Assembly: GCA_023957755.1 (NCBI GenBank)
Contig: JAMLGT010000015.1
Span: 1 to 64,000 of the forward strand
Direction: 5' to 3'
Source of the DNA: Chitinophagaceae bacterium
GTDB lineage: Bacteria; Bacteroidota; Bacteroidia; Chitinophagales; Chitinophagaceae
Length of the DNA stretch: 64,000 nucleotides
The number at the start of each line of letters is the position of its first letter. Position 1 is the stretch's first letter. The translations under genes were made by a program, and so were the position numbers. Shown here piece after piece: positions 55,538 through 64,000 of the stretch. A model generated the notes under the pieces. It was not told where the DNA came from, did not search any database, and saw only the letters and a program-made list of their open reading frames with translations.

Positions 55538-55837
55538 ATGACAACAGATAATTTAATCCTCGAAAAGCTAAGCGAAATAGCTTCCAAATTGGACGAGCAA
55601 AACCTTTTGCAAAAAACAGTCCTCAACTTTAACGAAGCAGCTAAATACCTCGATGTTAGCCCTTCCCACCTTTACAAGTTGACTTCTTCCCGGCAGGTGC
55701 CGCACTTCTGCCCACAGGGAAAAAAATTGTACTTCAAGCGTTCCGAGTTGGACGATTGGCTGCAACGCAATCGGCAGATTACAACCGCCGAAGCCGACCA
55801 GCTTGCCGATAACCTACCAATCGGCAAAAAGAAATAA
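55538..55837 (+). CDS. Excisionase-like helix-turn-helix protein
   Basis: A 99-aa DNA-binding protein starting at the ATG at 55538 (MTTDNLILEKL). An N-terminal short coil (EKLSEIASKLDEQNLLQ) is followed by a MerR/excisionase-type winged helix: LNFNEAAKYLDVSPSHLYKLTSSRQVPHFCP and KKLYFKRSELDDWLQ. Proteins of this kind in Bacteroidota elements act as Xis-like directionality or regulatory factors. It lies 112 bp after the unknown coupled gene and 32 bp before the next, in the same direction. A longer frame upstream lacks a typical start. Confidence 0.85.
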   Translation: MTTDNLILEKLSEIASKLDEQNLLQKTVLNFNEAAKYLDVSPSHLYKLTSSRQVPHFCPQGKKLYFKRSELDDWLQRNRQITTAEADQLADNLPIGKKK

Positions 55838-55869
55838 TCCCAATTCATTAACGAAGTAAAATTTATAAA

Positions 55870-58122
55870 ATGGCAACTTGTTCCATATTCAAAAACTTCA
55901 CTACACCGGTGGAGAAAAAATCGCTAATCATTATCCTCAATGATATAGGGTCCGACAAATACAAATCCAATGTGGAAGAAATCCGCTGCCTAAAAGCAGA
56001 AGGCAAAACCGAAGAAGCCCAGGAAAAGAAAAAGCAACTTCCTGCCTTCACACCGTCAGCTACTTTTACCAACAGGCGGGTGATGGACAGTCTCGAAAAT
56101 TACAGCAACTTTATTCATTTGGATTTTGACAAGCTCACACCCGGGCAGATGCAGCAGGCTTTTGAAATCATTACCCAAATTCCTTACACCTTCGGCTGTT
56201 TCATAAGCCCCAGCGGTAATGGGCTAAAAATCTTTGTAGAAGTGGACACAGACCTTGAACACCACGATATTGCCTATTCCCAAGTGAAGCATTTCTATGA
56301 AGAAAAATTAGGCTTACCAGCGGATGAAAAATGCAAAGATATTACACGCCTTTGCTTCGTTAGTTACGACCCACAGTTGTACAAGAATATTGCAAACGAA
56401 AAATTCAAGGTTCAACTACCGCCCGAAGTTGGAGAGCCTGCACCAGTTGTTTCACCAGCGCCTGTGTTGCCACCTGCGGCACAGGCACTTCCAGAACCCA
56501 ACGATTTGGAAATGGAATTTCTTTTCAAGCAACAAGTAGAGTTCACCAATCGTAAAATCCAATACACCCAAGGCAACAGGAACAACTTTATCTATGCGCT
56601 TGCTTCCAACTGCAACCGTGTAGGCATTCCCCCTGCCATAGCGCTTACGCTTATGAAGCAGGGTTATGACCTTGCCGCCAATGAGATAGAAACCACCGTC
56701 CGCAGCGCCTACACACACCACAAAGCCGAGCATTCCACCGTCAAGCTAATATCTACAAATGCAGATGATGCTGAAGATGCACCCGAACCACCAATGCCCA
56801 ACCTGCCCGATGATATATTTAATACACTTCCTGATTTCCTGAAAGAAATTGTGAAAGTGGCTACTACAAAGGAAGAACGGGATATACTTTTATTGGGCAG
56901 CATAGTTACCCTCAGTGTGGCGGTGCATAAAATCTACGGCAAGTATCGGGATACAATCGTCAATGCCAATCTGTTTATATTCCTTACCGGCAAGGCTTCG
57001 GCAGGCAAGGGAATTTTAATACATTGCCGCAAACTCATAGACCAAATCCACGAAGCCCTGCGGGATTTGGCGAAGAATATGAAACGGCAATACGAAATAG
57101 ATTTGGCAGACTACAACAAAAACAAGGCTAACGACCCCACCATTGAAAAACCGCAAAAGCCACCGCAAAAAATGTTGTTCATTCCGGCAAATAATAGTGC
57201 CACGGGCTTTCAGGAAATTTTGGGCGATAGCGACAGCCGTGGAATTATTTTTGAAACCGAAGGCGATACTTTGGCAAACGCTTTTAAAACCGACTACGGC
57301 GATTTTAGCAGTGCCTTCCGCAATGCATTCCAACACGAGCCTATCTCTTATTACCGTCGTACCGACAAGGAATATGTGGAAATAAAACGCCCTTGCCTTT
57401 CGGCAATGCTTTCAGGCACGCCGCAGCAAATTCAAACCCTCATTCCCAATCCAGAAAATGGTTTGTTCAGCCGCTTTATGTTCTATCGTATGAATATGAA
57501 CCACAATTGGGATGATGTATTTGCCACAAAAACAGAAAATGGTTTGGACAGGCATTTTGAAACATTGGGCAATCAGTTTTATGAATTATACAAAACCCTG
57601 CAAGGGCAGAATGCAATTTGCTTTACCCTCACAGAGAGCCAGCAGCAGCGGTTTAACGACTTCTTCCGCAAGCACCAGTCGGTTTATATCACCATTCACG
57701 AAGATGATTATATAGGCACGGTACGCCGCTTAGGGCTTACTGCCTTTCGGATGATGATGATATTCACCACCCTGCGAATATTGGAAACAGGCGACCTTTC
57801 AAGCCCACTTGTTTGCAGCGATGAAGATTTTGAAAACACCCTGCAAATTGTGTACATTCTGCTCAAGCACAGCAGCTATGTTTACACACAAATTGCCCAG
57901 GAAGGCGTAAAGCAAAAGCCCAAGAAACCCAAAGAATTATTCTTAGAAGCTTTGCCCTACAAATTTAATAGGCAGGATTATGTGGCGATTGCTGCCCGCT
58001 TTGAAATCAAAGACAAAACGGCTCAAGGCTATATGAAAAAGTTTGTAGATGCAGGAGCAATCCTAAGCCCGGCTCACGACCAATATATTAACCCTGCCGC
58101 CAAGCCCAATCCTGAAATTTAA
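55870..58122 (+). CDS. BT4734/VirE-N plus DUF3987 protein (element replication type)
   Basis: A 750-aa protein. The N-terminal ~200 residues match the BT4734/VirE-N primase-like domain (FIHLDFDKLTPGQMQQAFEII, TFGCFISPSGNGLKIFVEVD). A PriCT-like segment lies at about 215-290 (FTNRKIQYTQGNRNNFIYALASNCNRVGI). The C-terminal ~430 residues are DUF3987, a helicase-like domain with a P-loop-like phrase FLTGKASAGKGIL near 377. Such proteins are hallmarks of Bacteroidota integrative elements and phages and probably prime or unwind element DNA. Experimental data are few. It is 32 bp downstream of the excisionase-like gene. Confidence 0.88.
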   Translation: MATCSIFKNFTTPVEKKSLIIILNDIGSDKYKSNVEEIRCLKAEGKTEEAQEKKKQLPAFTPSATFTNRRVMDSLENYSNFIHLDFDKLTPGQMQQAFEIITQIPYTFGCFISPSGNGLKIFVEVDTDLEHHDIAYSQVKHFYEEKLGLPADEKCKDITRLCFVSYDPQLYKNIANEKFKVQLPPEVGEPAPVVSPAPVLPPAAQALPEPNDLEMEFLFKQQVEFTNRKIQYTQGNRNNFIYALASNCNRVGIPPAIALTLMKQGYDLAANEIETTVRSAYTHHKAEHSTVKLISTNADDAEDAPEPPMPNLPDDIFNTLPDFLKEIVKVATTKEERDILLLGSIVTLSVAVHKIYGKYRDTIVNANLFIFLTGKASAGKGILIHCRKLIDQIHEALRDLAKNMKRQYEIDLADYNKNKANDPTIEKPQKPPQKMLFIPANNSATGFQEILGDSDSRGIIFETEGDTLANAFKTDYGDFSSAFRNAFQHEPISYYRRTDKEYVEIKRPCLSAMLSGTPQQIQTLIPNPENGLFSRFMFYRMNMNHNWDDVFATKTENGLDRHFETLGNQFYELYKTLQGQNAICFTLTESQQQRFNDFFRKHQSVYITIHEDDYIGTVRRLGLTAFRMMMIFTTLRILETGDLSSPLVCSDEDFENTLQIVYILLKHSSYVYTQIAQEGVKQKPKKPKELFLEALPYKFNRQDYVAIAARFEIKDKTAQGYMKKFVDAGAILSPAHDQYINPAAKPNPEI

Positions 58123-58566
58123 CCCTTTCAGGATTTTAAGGATTTAAGGATATGCTTTCCCCCATTTCCTGCAAATCCTCAAATCCGCACCCATATCAAA
58201 ACACAGGAAGTAGAGCATTATGGGCTGTCAGCAGTGGTGCATAGCCGGGCATTTGTCCCCGCTATTCACTACAAGTCCTCGCTCGTTCCTCGCTGTGGGC
58301 TTTCCGTTTCTATCGGGCAGCCCGTCAGCTTTAGTAATTCTGTCAACTTATACCTTGCATTTCACCCCCATTTTGTCAAGTTATAGGTTTACATTTTTAT
58401 CCAAAACAAAACCCCTAAAGTTCCGCAAGCTGCCCCACTCCCACAATGGCATATTTACGCTATTGCCCACAACAGCATTTATCCACATTTTTGCTAAAAC
58501 ATTTCGCAATGATTGTTCTTGATTAGTTATATTTGTCATTATTTGGCAAGTCATTAAAATATTACC
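58123..58566. other. Gene-free stretch between element core and cargo
   Basis: This 444-bp stretch has no supported gene. A 100-codon open frame at 58220-58522 has no motif and a frame composition unlike its neighbours. Visible features are a GC-rich patch at 58220-58335 with GGGCT and AGCCC arms that could form a hairpin (about 58298-58324), and two similar phrases GTCAACTTATA and GTCAAGTTATA about 33 bp apart (58338-58388). It separates replication/integration genes from the defence cargo. Confidence 0.4.
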
Positions 58567-58875
58567 GTGAGCAACCAATTTGGAAATAAATTAAGAGAAC
58601 TGCGGGAGCAGCAAAATCTATTGCTTAGGCAGGTAGCGCCACTGTTAGATGTGGACACACCAATGCTTAGTAAAATTGAGCGTGGCGAGCGGCAGGCAAA
58701 AAAAGAATTGGTGCTGCGCCTTGCGCCCATACTCAAAGCAAAGCCCGATGAATTGCTTACCCTTTGGCTTGCCGACCAAATTGCAGCACTTGCCGCTGAT
58801 GAAGAAGTTGGGTTGCAAGCAATGCAGGTTGCCGAAGAAGAAGTAAAATATCAAAAGACGAAAAAGAAAAAATAA
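58567..58875 (+). CDS. XRE-family HTH regulator next to defence genes
   Basis: A 102-aa protein with a GTG start. The XRE/Cro helix-turn-helix covers about residues 5-65 (GNKLRELREQQNLLLRQVAPLLDVDTPMLSKIERGERQ). An acidic helix and a basic tail (QKTKKKK) follow. Small XRE proteins at the head of restriction or abortive-infection genes often act as controller proteins delaying nuclease expression, and that is the likely role here. It precedes the Abi gene by 171 bp. I found no C-box-like inverted repeat with certainty. Confidence 0.85.
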   Translation: MSNQFGNKLRELREQQNLLLRQVAPLLDVDTPMLSKIERGERQAKKELVLRLAPILKAKPDELLTLWLADQIAALAADEEVGLQAMQVAEEEVKYQKTKKKK

Positions 58876-59046
58876 GAAGACAATGGTAATAAACCACCCA
58901 AAAAGAATTAACAGCAAAAATTTGGAAACTATTCCAAACTATGCTTATTTTGTGCCCAATAATACCTGCCACGCCTCTACACAAAGCGCACCCGGGCAGG
59001 TTTTCGCTTTATTAGGGTTTCCTTTCTTCACCCAAACCCTAACAAA

Positions 59047-59946
59047 ATGAATTACACCAAGCCCCCCATTTCCATTGCCGACCAAATAGCTAAGTTAAAG
59101 GCCCGTGGTTTAACCATAAACGACGAAGCAAAAGCAACCTCCTATCTCTCAAATATTAGTTACTACAGGCTTAGGGCTTATACATACCCATTCCAAGATA
59201 ATAAGAACTCGTTACACCCTTTTATAGTTCGAGTAACCTTCGATGAAATTATTAACCTCTACGTTTTTGACCGAAAATTCAGGTTATTGCTTTTTGATGC
59301 AATAGAAAAGATTGAAATTTCTATGCGTACAGAAATAATCTATCAATGGGCATTATCAAACGGAAGCCATTGGCACTTAGATGCAGCCTTATATAGAAAC
59401 CCTGTACAATTTGCAAAAAACTATACAAGGCTAAGCGAAGAAATAAAGAGAAGTGAAGAAACATTTATTAAACATTATAGGCAGAAATATACAAACCCAA
59501 CCGACCCGCCCAGTTGGATGAGTTTGGAAGTAACAAGCTTCGGATTGCTTTCACTTATTTTTTCCAATCTGAAAAAAGGCCCGGAAAAAATCGCCGTTAC
59601 AAAATATTATGGGCTAAATGATATTTCAGTTTTAGAAAGTTGGATGCACTCTCTGAGTAATATTCGCAATGTATGCGCCCACCATAGCCGTTTATGGAAC
59701 AGAAGATTGACAGCTCATATAAAACTGCCTACAAATACAAAATTCACTTTCGTAAAACACAAAAACATTCTACCCTATAAAGTGTATGCGGCAGTTTGCA
59801 GTATTCAATACCTGCTTAATATTATTAGCCCGGGGTGCGGGTTTAAAGACCGCCTTTTGTCGTTGATGAAAAACTGTCCATTAGCACAGGAAAAAGAAAT
59901 GGGCTTTCCGCCCGATTGGCAAAACGAACCTCTTTGGAAAAACTAA
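59047..59946 (+). CDS. Abi_2 (AbiD/AbiF-type) HEPN abortive-infection protein
   Basis: A 299-aa protein of the Abi_2 family. It has the typical N-terminus IADQIAKLKARGLTINDEA and YLSNISYYRLRAYTYPF, then FDRKFRLLLFDAIEKIEISMRTEI. Near the end is the HEPN ribonuclease motif R-x4-H (R207-NVCA-H212, in SNIRNVCAHHSRLWNRR). HEPN proteins of this type are thought to cut RNA and stop phage growth or kill the infected cell. It is followed by the type III mod gene 37 bp later, in the same direction, so it is probably co-transcribed with the restriction system. Confidence 0.92.
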   Translation: MNYTKPPISIADQIAKLKARGLTINDEAKATSYLSNISYYRLRAYTYPFQDNKNSLHPFIVRVTFDEIINLYVFDRKFRLLLFDAIEKIEISMRTEIIYQWALSNGSHWHLDAALYRNPVQFAKNYTRLSEEIKRSEETFIKHYRQKYTNPTDPPSWMSLEVTSFGLLSLIFSNLKKGPEKIAVTKYYGLNDISVLESWMHSLSNIRNVCAHHSRLWNRRLTAHIKLPTNTKFTFVKHKNILPYKVYAAVCSIQYLLNIISPGCGFKDRLLSLMKNCPLAQEKEMGFPPDWQNEPLWKN

Positions 59947-59983
59947 TTCATAATTCAACATTTATCATTCATAATTATACATA

Positions 59984-61678
59984 ATGCCCACATTACAATT
60001 CAAAGGACGAAACATTATTTGGAACCACCACCTCACCGTGCCTTACCATACATTGGACGAAGTGCCTGCCAACTCTTTTGACCCAGCCAAAGGGGAAGGA
60101 AATATCATAGTGGAAGGCGACAACCTCACCGCCCTAAAAGCCTTGTTGCCACAGTATGCAGGGAAAGTAAAGTGCATTTACATAGACCCGCCATACAACA
60201 CCGGCAACGAAGGTTGGGTGTACAACGATAAAGTAAACAGCCCACTCATAAACGATTGGTTGGGCAAAACCGTAGGTACAGACGACCTTACCCGCCACGA
60301 CAAATGGCTTTGTATGATGGTGCCAAGATTAAAATTACTCAAAGAATTGTTGGCACCTGATGGTGGAATTTTCATATCTATTGATGATAATGAATTAGGC
60401 AACCTTAGGTTGATTTGCAATGAAATTTTTAAAGAAGAAAACTTTATCGCAGTTATGCCGAGAATTACCAAAAAAGCGGGCAAAACCACAGGTAATGTTG
60501 CAAAGAATACCGACTACGTTTTAGTTTATAAAGGTGAAGCCAATCTTGAACTTGAAACAAACACCGTTGCTTTAGAAAATTATGATGAAGAAGATGAGTA
60601 TGTTGATGAACGTGGAAACTTCAAATTATCCCAAACTCTTGACTATGGGTCAATTCAGTATAGTCCCTCTTTAGATTACGAAATAGAACTTGATGGTGAA
60701 ATATTTAGACCAGGTGGTGTTTCAAAAAAGGAAATGTTAGCAAGACAAAAATTAAATCCAAAGAGTGATTGGTGTTGGCGTTGGAGTAAGGAACTTTTTG
60801 AATTTGGTTTAGAAAAAGGATTTGTTTCGGTAAAACAATCACGAAATGGCAAAAGAATTTATACAAAGACTTATGCGAACGCTACCATAAAAAAGAATGG
60901 TGCAAGCTATTTCGTTGACACAGTAGAAAGGACAAAAAAGGTTACTACATTAGAGTTTATTGAAAACCAGTACTCCAATGACAACTCAAGAAAGGAAATT
61001 GAACGTTTATTCGGTTCTAAAGTATTTGAATATTCAAAACCACCTTCTTTGGTTAAGAAAATCTTGTTCCTTGCAACCGAGCCAAATTCAATTATCCTCG
61101 ACAGTTTCGCAGGTTCAGGCACCACAGGGCAGGCAGTGTTGGAGCTCAACAAAGAAGATGGCGGCAACCGCAAATTTATTTTGGTACAAATGACGGAAGC
61201 CACCGAAGCCGAGCCTAATAAAAACATTGCCAGGGACATTACCGCCGAGCGCATAAAAAGGGCAATCACCAAATACGACCTCAACAGCGGCTTTACTTAC
61301 TACAAGTTGGGCACAGCCATAGATGCAGAAACTTTGTTGCAAGGCGATTTGCCCACTTATGAGCAGTTTGCCAAGTATGTGTATTATCTCTGCACAGGTC
61401 AGCACCACAGCAAGCATAAGGAAATAAAGCCCAAAGATTATTTTGTGGGCAATGCGGGCAACACAGCTATCTACCTCATTTACGAACAGGATTTTGAAAA
61501 ACTTACCCAGCTTGCGCTCAATCTTTCGCTTGCCGAAAAATTCCGGAAGGCAAGTGCCAATAAACCCGTTGTAGTGTATGCACCGGCTTGCTTTTTAGAC
61601 GAAGAATATTTGCAGGATTTCAATATGCAGTTTGTAAGCATTCCCTACAACCTGTTTCAAAAAAACGAACAACCTTAA
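59984..61678 (+). CDS. Type III restriction-modification Mod DNA methyltransferase
   Basis: A 564-aa adenine-N6 methyltransferase of the beta class. The catalytic motif DPPYNTG at residues 68-74 comes first. The target-recognition region lies at about 150-360, and the SAM motif SFAGSGTTGQAVLELN at about 373. The C-terminal part (about 430-560) contacts the Res subunit. The target region is AT-richer with different codon choice than the flanks (roughly 60540-61080), as expected from exchange of recognition domains. The res gene starts 12 bp after its stop. Mod alone methylates, and with Res it cleaves unmodified DNA. No simple-sequence repeats suggesting phase variation are seen. Confidence 0.92.
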   Translation: MPTLQFKGRNIIWNHHLTVPYHTLDEVPANSFDPAKGEGNIIVEGDNLTALKALLPQYAGKVKCIYIDPPYNTGNEGWVYNDKVNSPLINDWLGKTVGTDDLTRHDKWLCMMVPRLKLLKELLAPDGGIFISIDDNELGNLRLICNEIFKEENFIAVMPRITKKAGKTTGNVAKNTDYVLVYKGEANLELETNTVALENYDEEDEYVDERGNFKLSQTLDYGSIQYSPSLDYEIELDGEIFRPGGVSKKEMLARQKLNPKSDWCWRWSKELFEFGLEKGFVSVKQSRNGKRIYTKTYANATIKKNGASYFVDTVERTKKVTTLEFIENQYSNDNSRKEIERLFGSKVFEYSKPPSLVKKILFLATEPNSIILDSFAGSGTTGQAVLELNKEDGGNRKFILVQMTEATEAEPNKNIARDITAERIKRAITKYDLNSGFTYYKLGTAIDAETLLQGDLPTYEQFAKYVYYLCTGQHHSKHKEIKPKDYFVGNAGNTAIYLIYEQDFEKLTQLALNLSLAEKFRKASANKPVVVYAPACFLDEEYLQDFNMQFVSIPYNLFQKNEQP

Positions 61679-61690
61679 ACCACGAGTACT

Positions 61691-64000
61691 ATGTTTTTAA
61701 AAAACTACCAACAAAAAGTGGTGAAGGCTTTAAAAGATTTTTTCACCACGGCAGATAATCAAAAAGAAACACTTGCCACCACCTTAAAGGCAGTGCCCGA
61801 AGCAATGCGCCCTACCATAAAGGCAGGCTTCGATTGGGTCAAGCTTTCTTATGATGATTTATCGGTGGCTTACAACGATGTTTCTGCCAAAACAGGTTTG
61901 AGCGAAGCCTATCCACGCTTTGTAATAAAAGTGCCCACAGGCGGCGGCAAAACGCTTTTGGCTGTAGAAGCCATAAGAGAATACCAAAACCTTTTTGCCA
62001 AACGCAAAACAGGTTTGGTGGTGTGGATTGTGCCCAGCGAAACCATTTACACTCAAACCATTCAAAAGCTAAAAGACCGCAGTCATTTCTTACGGCAGTT
62101 GATAGACCAAAGTTCAGGCGGCAATACCATTATTATAGAAAAAGGGCAAAAACTCACGCAAACCGATTTGGATAATAACCTTGTTATCCTGTTTGTAATG
62201 ATACAGTCGGTATCCAGGGCAAATAGTAAGGATGCCCTCAAAGTATTTCAGGACAGCGGCGGATATGATACCTTTTTCCCTGCCGATAACCGGTACGATT
62301 TGCACAAAGAATTATTGGCAAAATTTCCCAACCTCGACACTTTTGATGGCACCGGCGCAGGCAGTGTTATGACGCAGGTACGCACCAGCTTAGGCAATGC
62401 TATCCGCATTACCCAGCCATTGATTTTGATTGATGAAATCCACAAGGTTTTTTCCGACAATGCACGCAATACCATTAACAACCTCAATCCCTCAATGGTC
62501 ATTGGTTTTTCGGCTACGCCAAAACCCGAAATGAATATTTTGGTCAGCATTACAGGTTTGGAGTTAAAGGAAGAAGAAATGGTAAAGCTCGACTTGCATA
62601 TCAATCCGCCTACTTCCACAGTGGAAAACGATTGGAAGGCAATGCTCAAAGAAATAGTTGCCCACCGCAAAAAATTAGAGAACGAAGCCGTAAAACTGCA
62701 AACAGAAAAGGGCACTTACATACGCCCCATAGCACTCATACAGGTGGAGCGCACAGGCAGAGACCAGCGCACAGGCGGGTATGTGCATAGTTTGGATGCA
62801 AGGGATGAATTATTGCAATTGGGCATAAGTGCCGATGAAATTGCCATTAAAACCAGCAGCCAAAACGATATTGAAGATGTGGATTTGCTTAGCCGCAATA
62901 CACCCATTCGGTATATCATTACCAAAGATGCCCTTCGTGAAGGATGGGATTGCAGCTATGCCTATATTTTGGGCATTATACCCAATGTTGGTTCCAACAC
63001 AGGCATTACCCAATTGGTTGGTCGTGTGCTACGCCAGCCCTATGCCAAGAAAACAGGTGTAGAACAGTTGGATGAAAGCTATGTGTATTTTGTAAAAGGT
63101 GGTGTGCAGGAAATGTTGGGTCAGGTAACGGCAGGCTTCAAATCCGAAGGGTTGGAAGACCTTACCAATACACTGAAAGTTTCCAAAAATGCTACAGTAA
63201 ATCCGGCAAAGACGGTTAAGATAAAACCTGCGATTGCCAAACAATTTCGCCAGGCATTTTTTATGCCGGTGTGGATTTGCGTTACCGATAAAAAGAAGCT
63301 TCGCACATTTAGTTACGAAATTGATATTCTGCCTCGTTTAAATTTTGCTGCATTCACACTGCAACTTCCATTGCTCGATAAAATAAAAAATGCGCTAAGC
63401 ACCGAAACTTTGGAACGGACAAGTTATGTGGTTACATTAAACCAGCAAAGCAGGGCTACCACAGCCAGCGAAAGCGTTTCCATTGAACAATCAGAAGCGA
63501 TAAACCTAAACCATTTTACACGCCGTGTTACCGATGTGGTAGAAAATCCATTTCTTGCCCGGAAAATGGTGAACAGTTTTATTCCTGTTTTGGAAGACCA
63601 TTTGGGAAAAGCAGAACTTTCCGCACATTTCGGATTTATAGTATCCGAAGTATTTAAGGATTTGAATGCGGAAAGAATTGTGCAAGAAGAAAAAATCTTC
63701 AACGAATTAATTACGAGCAAAGATTTGGAATTAGCCGTTTCCGACCACCAGGAAATTGGCTATCATATACCCACCACAGATACCATTTATTTTAATGGCG
63801 TTCCTAATGCATTCAACCATTATCTCTACGATGATTTTGACCCAACAACCCTCAACTCTTTGGAACGGACTGTTGCCGATACATTAGACACCCAAACAAA
63901 AATCCTTTGGTGGTTCCGCAATAAAGTCAGCCGTGGTTGGTATGCCATACAAGGTTGGAAACGCCACAAAATCCGCCCCGATTTTATTGCTGCAAAAAAG
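61691..64000 (+). CDS. Type III restriction Res helicase-nuclease (partial, runs off edge)
   Basis: An open frame of 770 codons from the ATG at 61691 to the window end without a stop. It is a superfamily-2 helicase: Walker A VPTGGGKTLLA at residues 81-91, DEIH in LILIDEIHK at about 248, SATPKPEMN, and a helicase C-terminal block ending QLVGRVLRQPY. The final residues (WWFRNKVSRGWYAIQGW, HKIRPDFIAAKK) begin the PD-D/ExK endonuclease domain typical of Res. Its catalytic E-x-K should lie just outside. With Mod upstream it forms a complete type III restriction system, pending the missing C-terminus. Confidence 0.92.
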   Translation, partial: MFLKNYQQKVVKALKDFFTTADNQKETLATTLKAVPEAMRPTIKAGFDWVKLSYDDLSVAYNDVSAKTGLSEAYPRFVIKVPTGGGKTLLAVEAIREYQNLFAKRKTGLVVWIVPSETIYTQTIQKLKDRSHFLRQLIDQSSGGNTIIIEKGQKLTQTDLDNNLVILFVMIQSVSRANSKDALKVFQDSGGYDTFFPADNRYDLHKELLAKFPNLDTFDGTGAGSVMTQVRTSLGNAIRITQPLILIDEIHKVFSDNARNTINNLNPSMVIGFSATPKPEMNILVSITGLELKEEEMVKLDLHINPPTSTVENDWKAMLKEIVAHRKKLENEAVKLQTEKGTYIRPIALIQVERTGRDQRTGGYVHSLDARDELLQLGISADEIAIKTSSQNDIEDVDLLSRNTPIRYIITKDALREGWDCSYAYILGIIPNVGSNTGITQLVGRVLRQPYAKKTGVEQLDESYVYFVKGGVQEMLGQVTAGFKSEGLEDLTNTLKVSKNATVNPAKTVKIKPAIAKQFRQAFFMPVWICVTDKKKLRTFSYEIDILPRLNFAAFTLQLPLLDKIKNALSTETLERTSYVVTLNQQSRATTASESVSIEQSEAINLNHFTRRVTDVVENPFLARKMVNSFIPVLEDHLGKAELSAHFGFIVSEVFKDLNAERIVQEEKIFNELITSKDLELAVSDHQEIGYHIPTTDTIYFNGVPNAFNHYLYDDFDPTTLNSLERTVADTLDTQTKILWWFRNKVSRGWYAIQGWKRHKIRPDFIAAKK

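Noticed and set aside
58220-58522. 100-aa open frame in the element
   Set aside because: It has a proline/serine/histidine-rich composition unlike its neighbours and no recognisable domain, and it covers a hairpin-bearing stretch.

Overview
The window looks like chromosomal DNA of a Bacteroidota bacterium, most likely a Chitinophagales/Chitinophagaceae-type organism. The evidence is a SusC/SusD outer-membrane pair, a gliding/type IX-type C-terminal domain protein, a PorE-like OmpA protein, DUF4293, DUF4834 and DUF4105 family genes, and Bacteroidota -7 boxes (TAnnTTTG) in front of several genes. No taxonomic search was possible, so the lineage is an inference from gene families.

Layout. 0.4-7.2 kb: a TlpA-like thioredoxin protein, then susD and susC, all on the minus strand. 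7.8-25.5 kb: mostly housekeeping. It holds a sugar-phosphate nucleotidyltransferase, glyA, folD-queE, dprA and guaB, mixed with envelope genes (a helix-hairpin-helix barrel protein coupled to a small outer-membrane protein, a PorE-like OmpA protein, an ectonucleotide phosphodiesterase and a DUF4105 protein overlapping an alpha/beta hydrolase). 25.6-40.9 kb: a large PKD/CHU_C adhesin-like protein, a GH18-like and a GH20-like glycosidase, recG, an SDR, a SYLF protein, a class-C serine hydrolase, rpsP, cinA, dacB, a metallo-beta-lactamase-fold protein and an outer-membrane barrel. 42.6-52.2 kb: a HAD phosphatase, DUF4834, the rimP-nusA-infB translation operon, a SurA-like isomerase, a PurF-like amidotransferase and a SixA-like phosphatase.

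The most unusual locus is 40.97-42.55 kb on the minus strand. A cassette of [GIY-YIG nuclease gene - hairpin - tRNA(CAT)] is present twice. One copy is decayed: the nuclease has stop codons and the tRNA remnant has lost its T-arm. The other is intact. Immediately upstream of the intact tRNA lie six complete and one partial copy of a ~129-bp unit derived from the same tRNA plus its 5' flank. In the complete copies the anticodon has been replaced by an 18-bp palindrome, TCCCGATAGCTATCGGGA. A second, nearly identical palindrome replaces the acceptor/D-arm junction. One more piece of palindrome-bearing tRNA forms the stop codon and last residues of the intact GIY-YIG gene.

From 52.4 kb to the right edge is an integrative element. 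It starts at a displaced 3' half of a tRNA-Asn with its old terminator. Inward from this come a Bacteroidota-type tyrosine recombinase lacking two canonical catalytic residues, a translationally coupled 532-aa protein of unknown function, an excisionase-like HTH protein and a BT4734/VirE-N plus DUF3987 protein. The element's cargo follows: an XRE regulator, an Abi_2 (HEPN) abortive-infection protein, a type III Mod methyltransferase and a Res helicase-nuclease that runs off the window. The other end of the element, and presumably the intact tRNA-Asn, lies outside.

Short repeats are scattered between genes: a REP-like cluster at 2.18-2.39 kb, and two elements bounded by ATTGTCCGG-type inverted ends at 7.70 and 11.81 kb.
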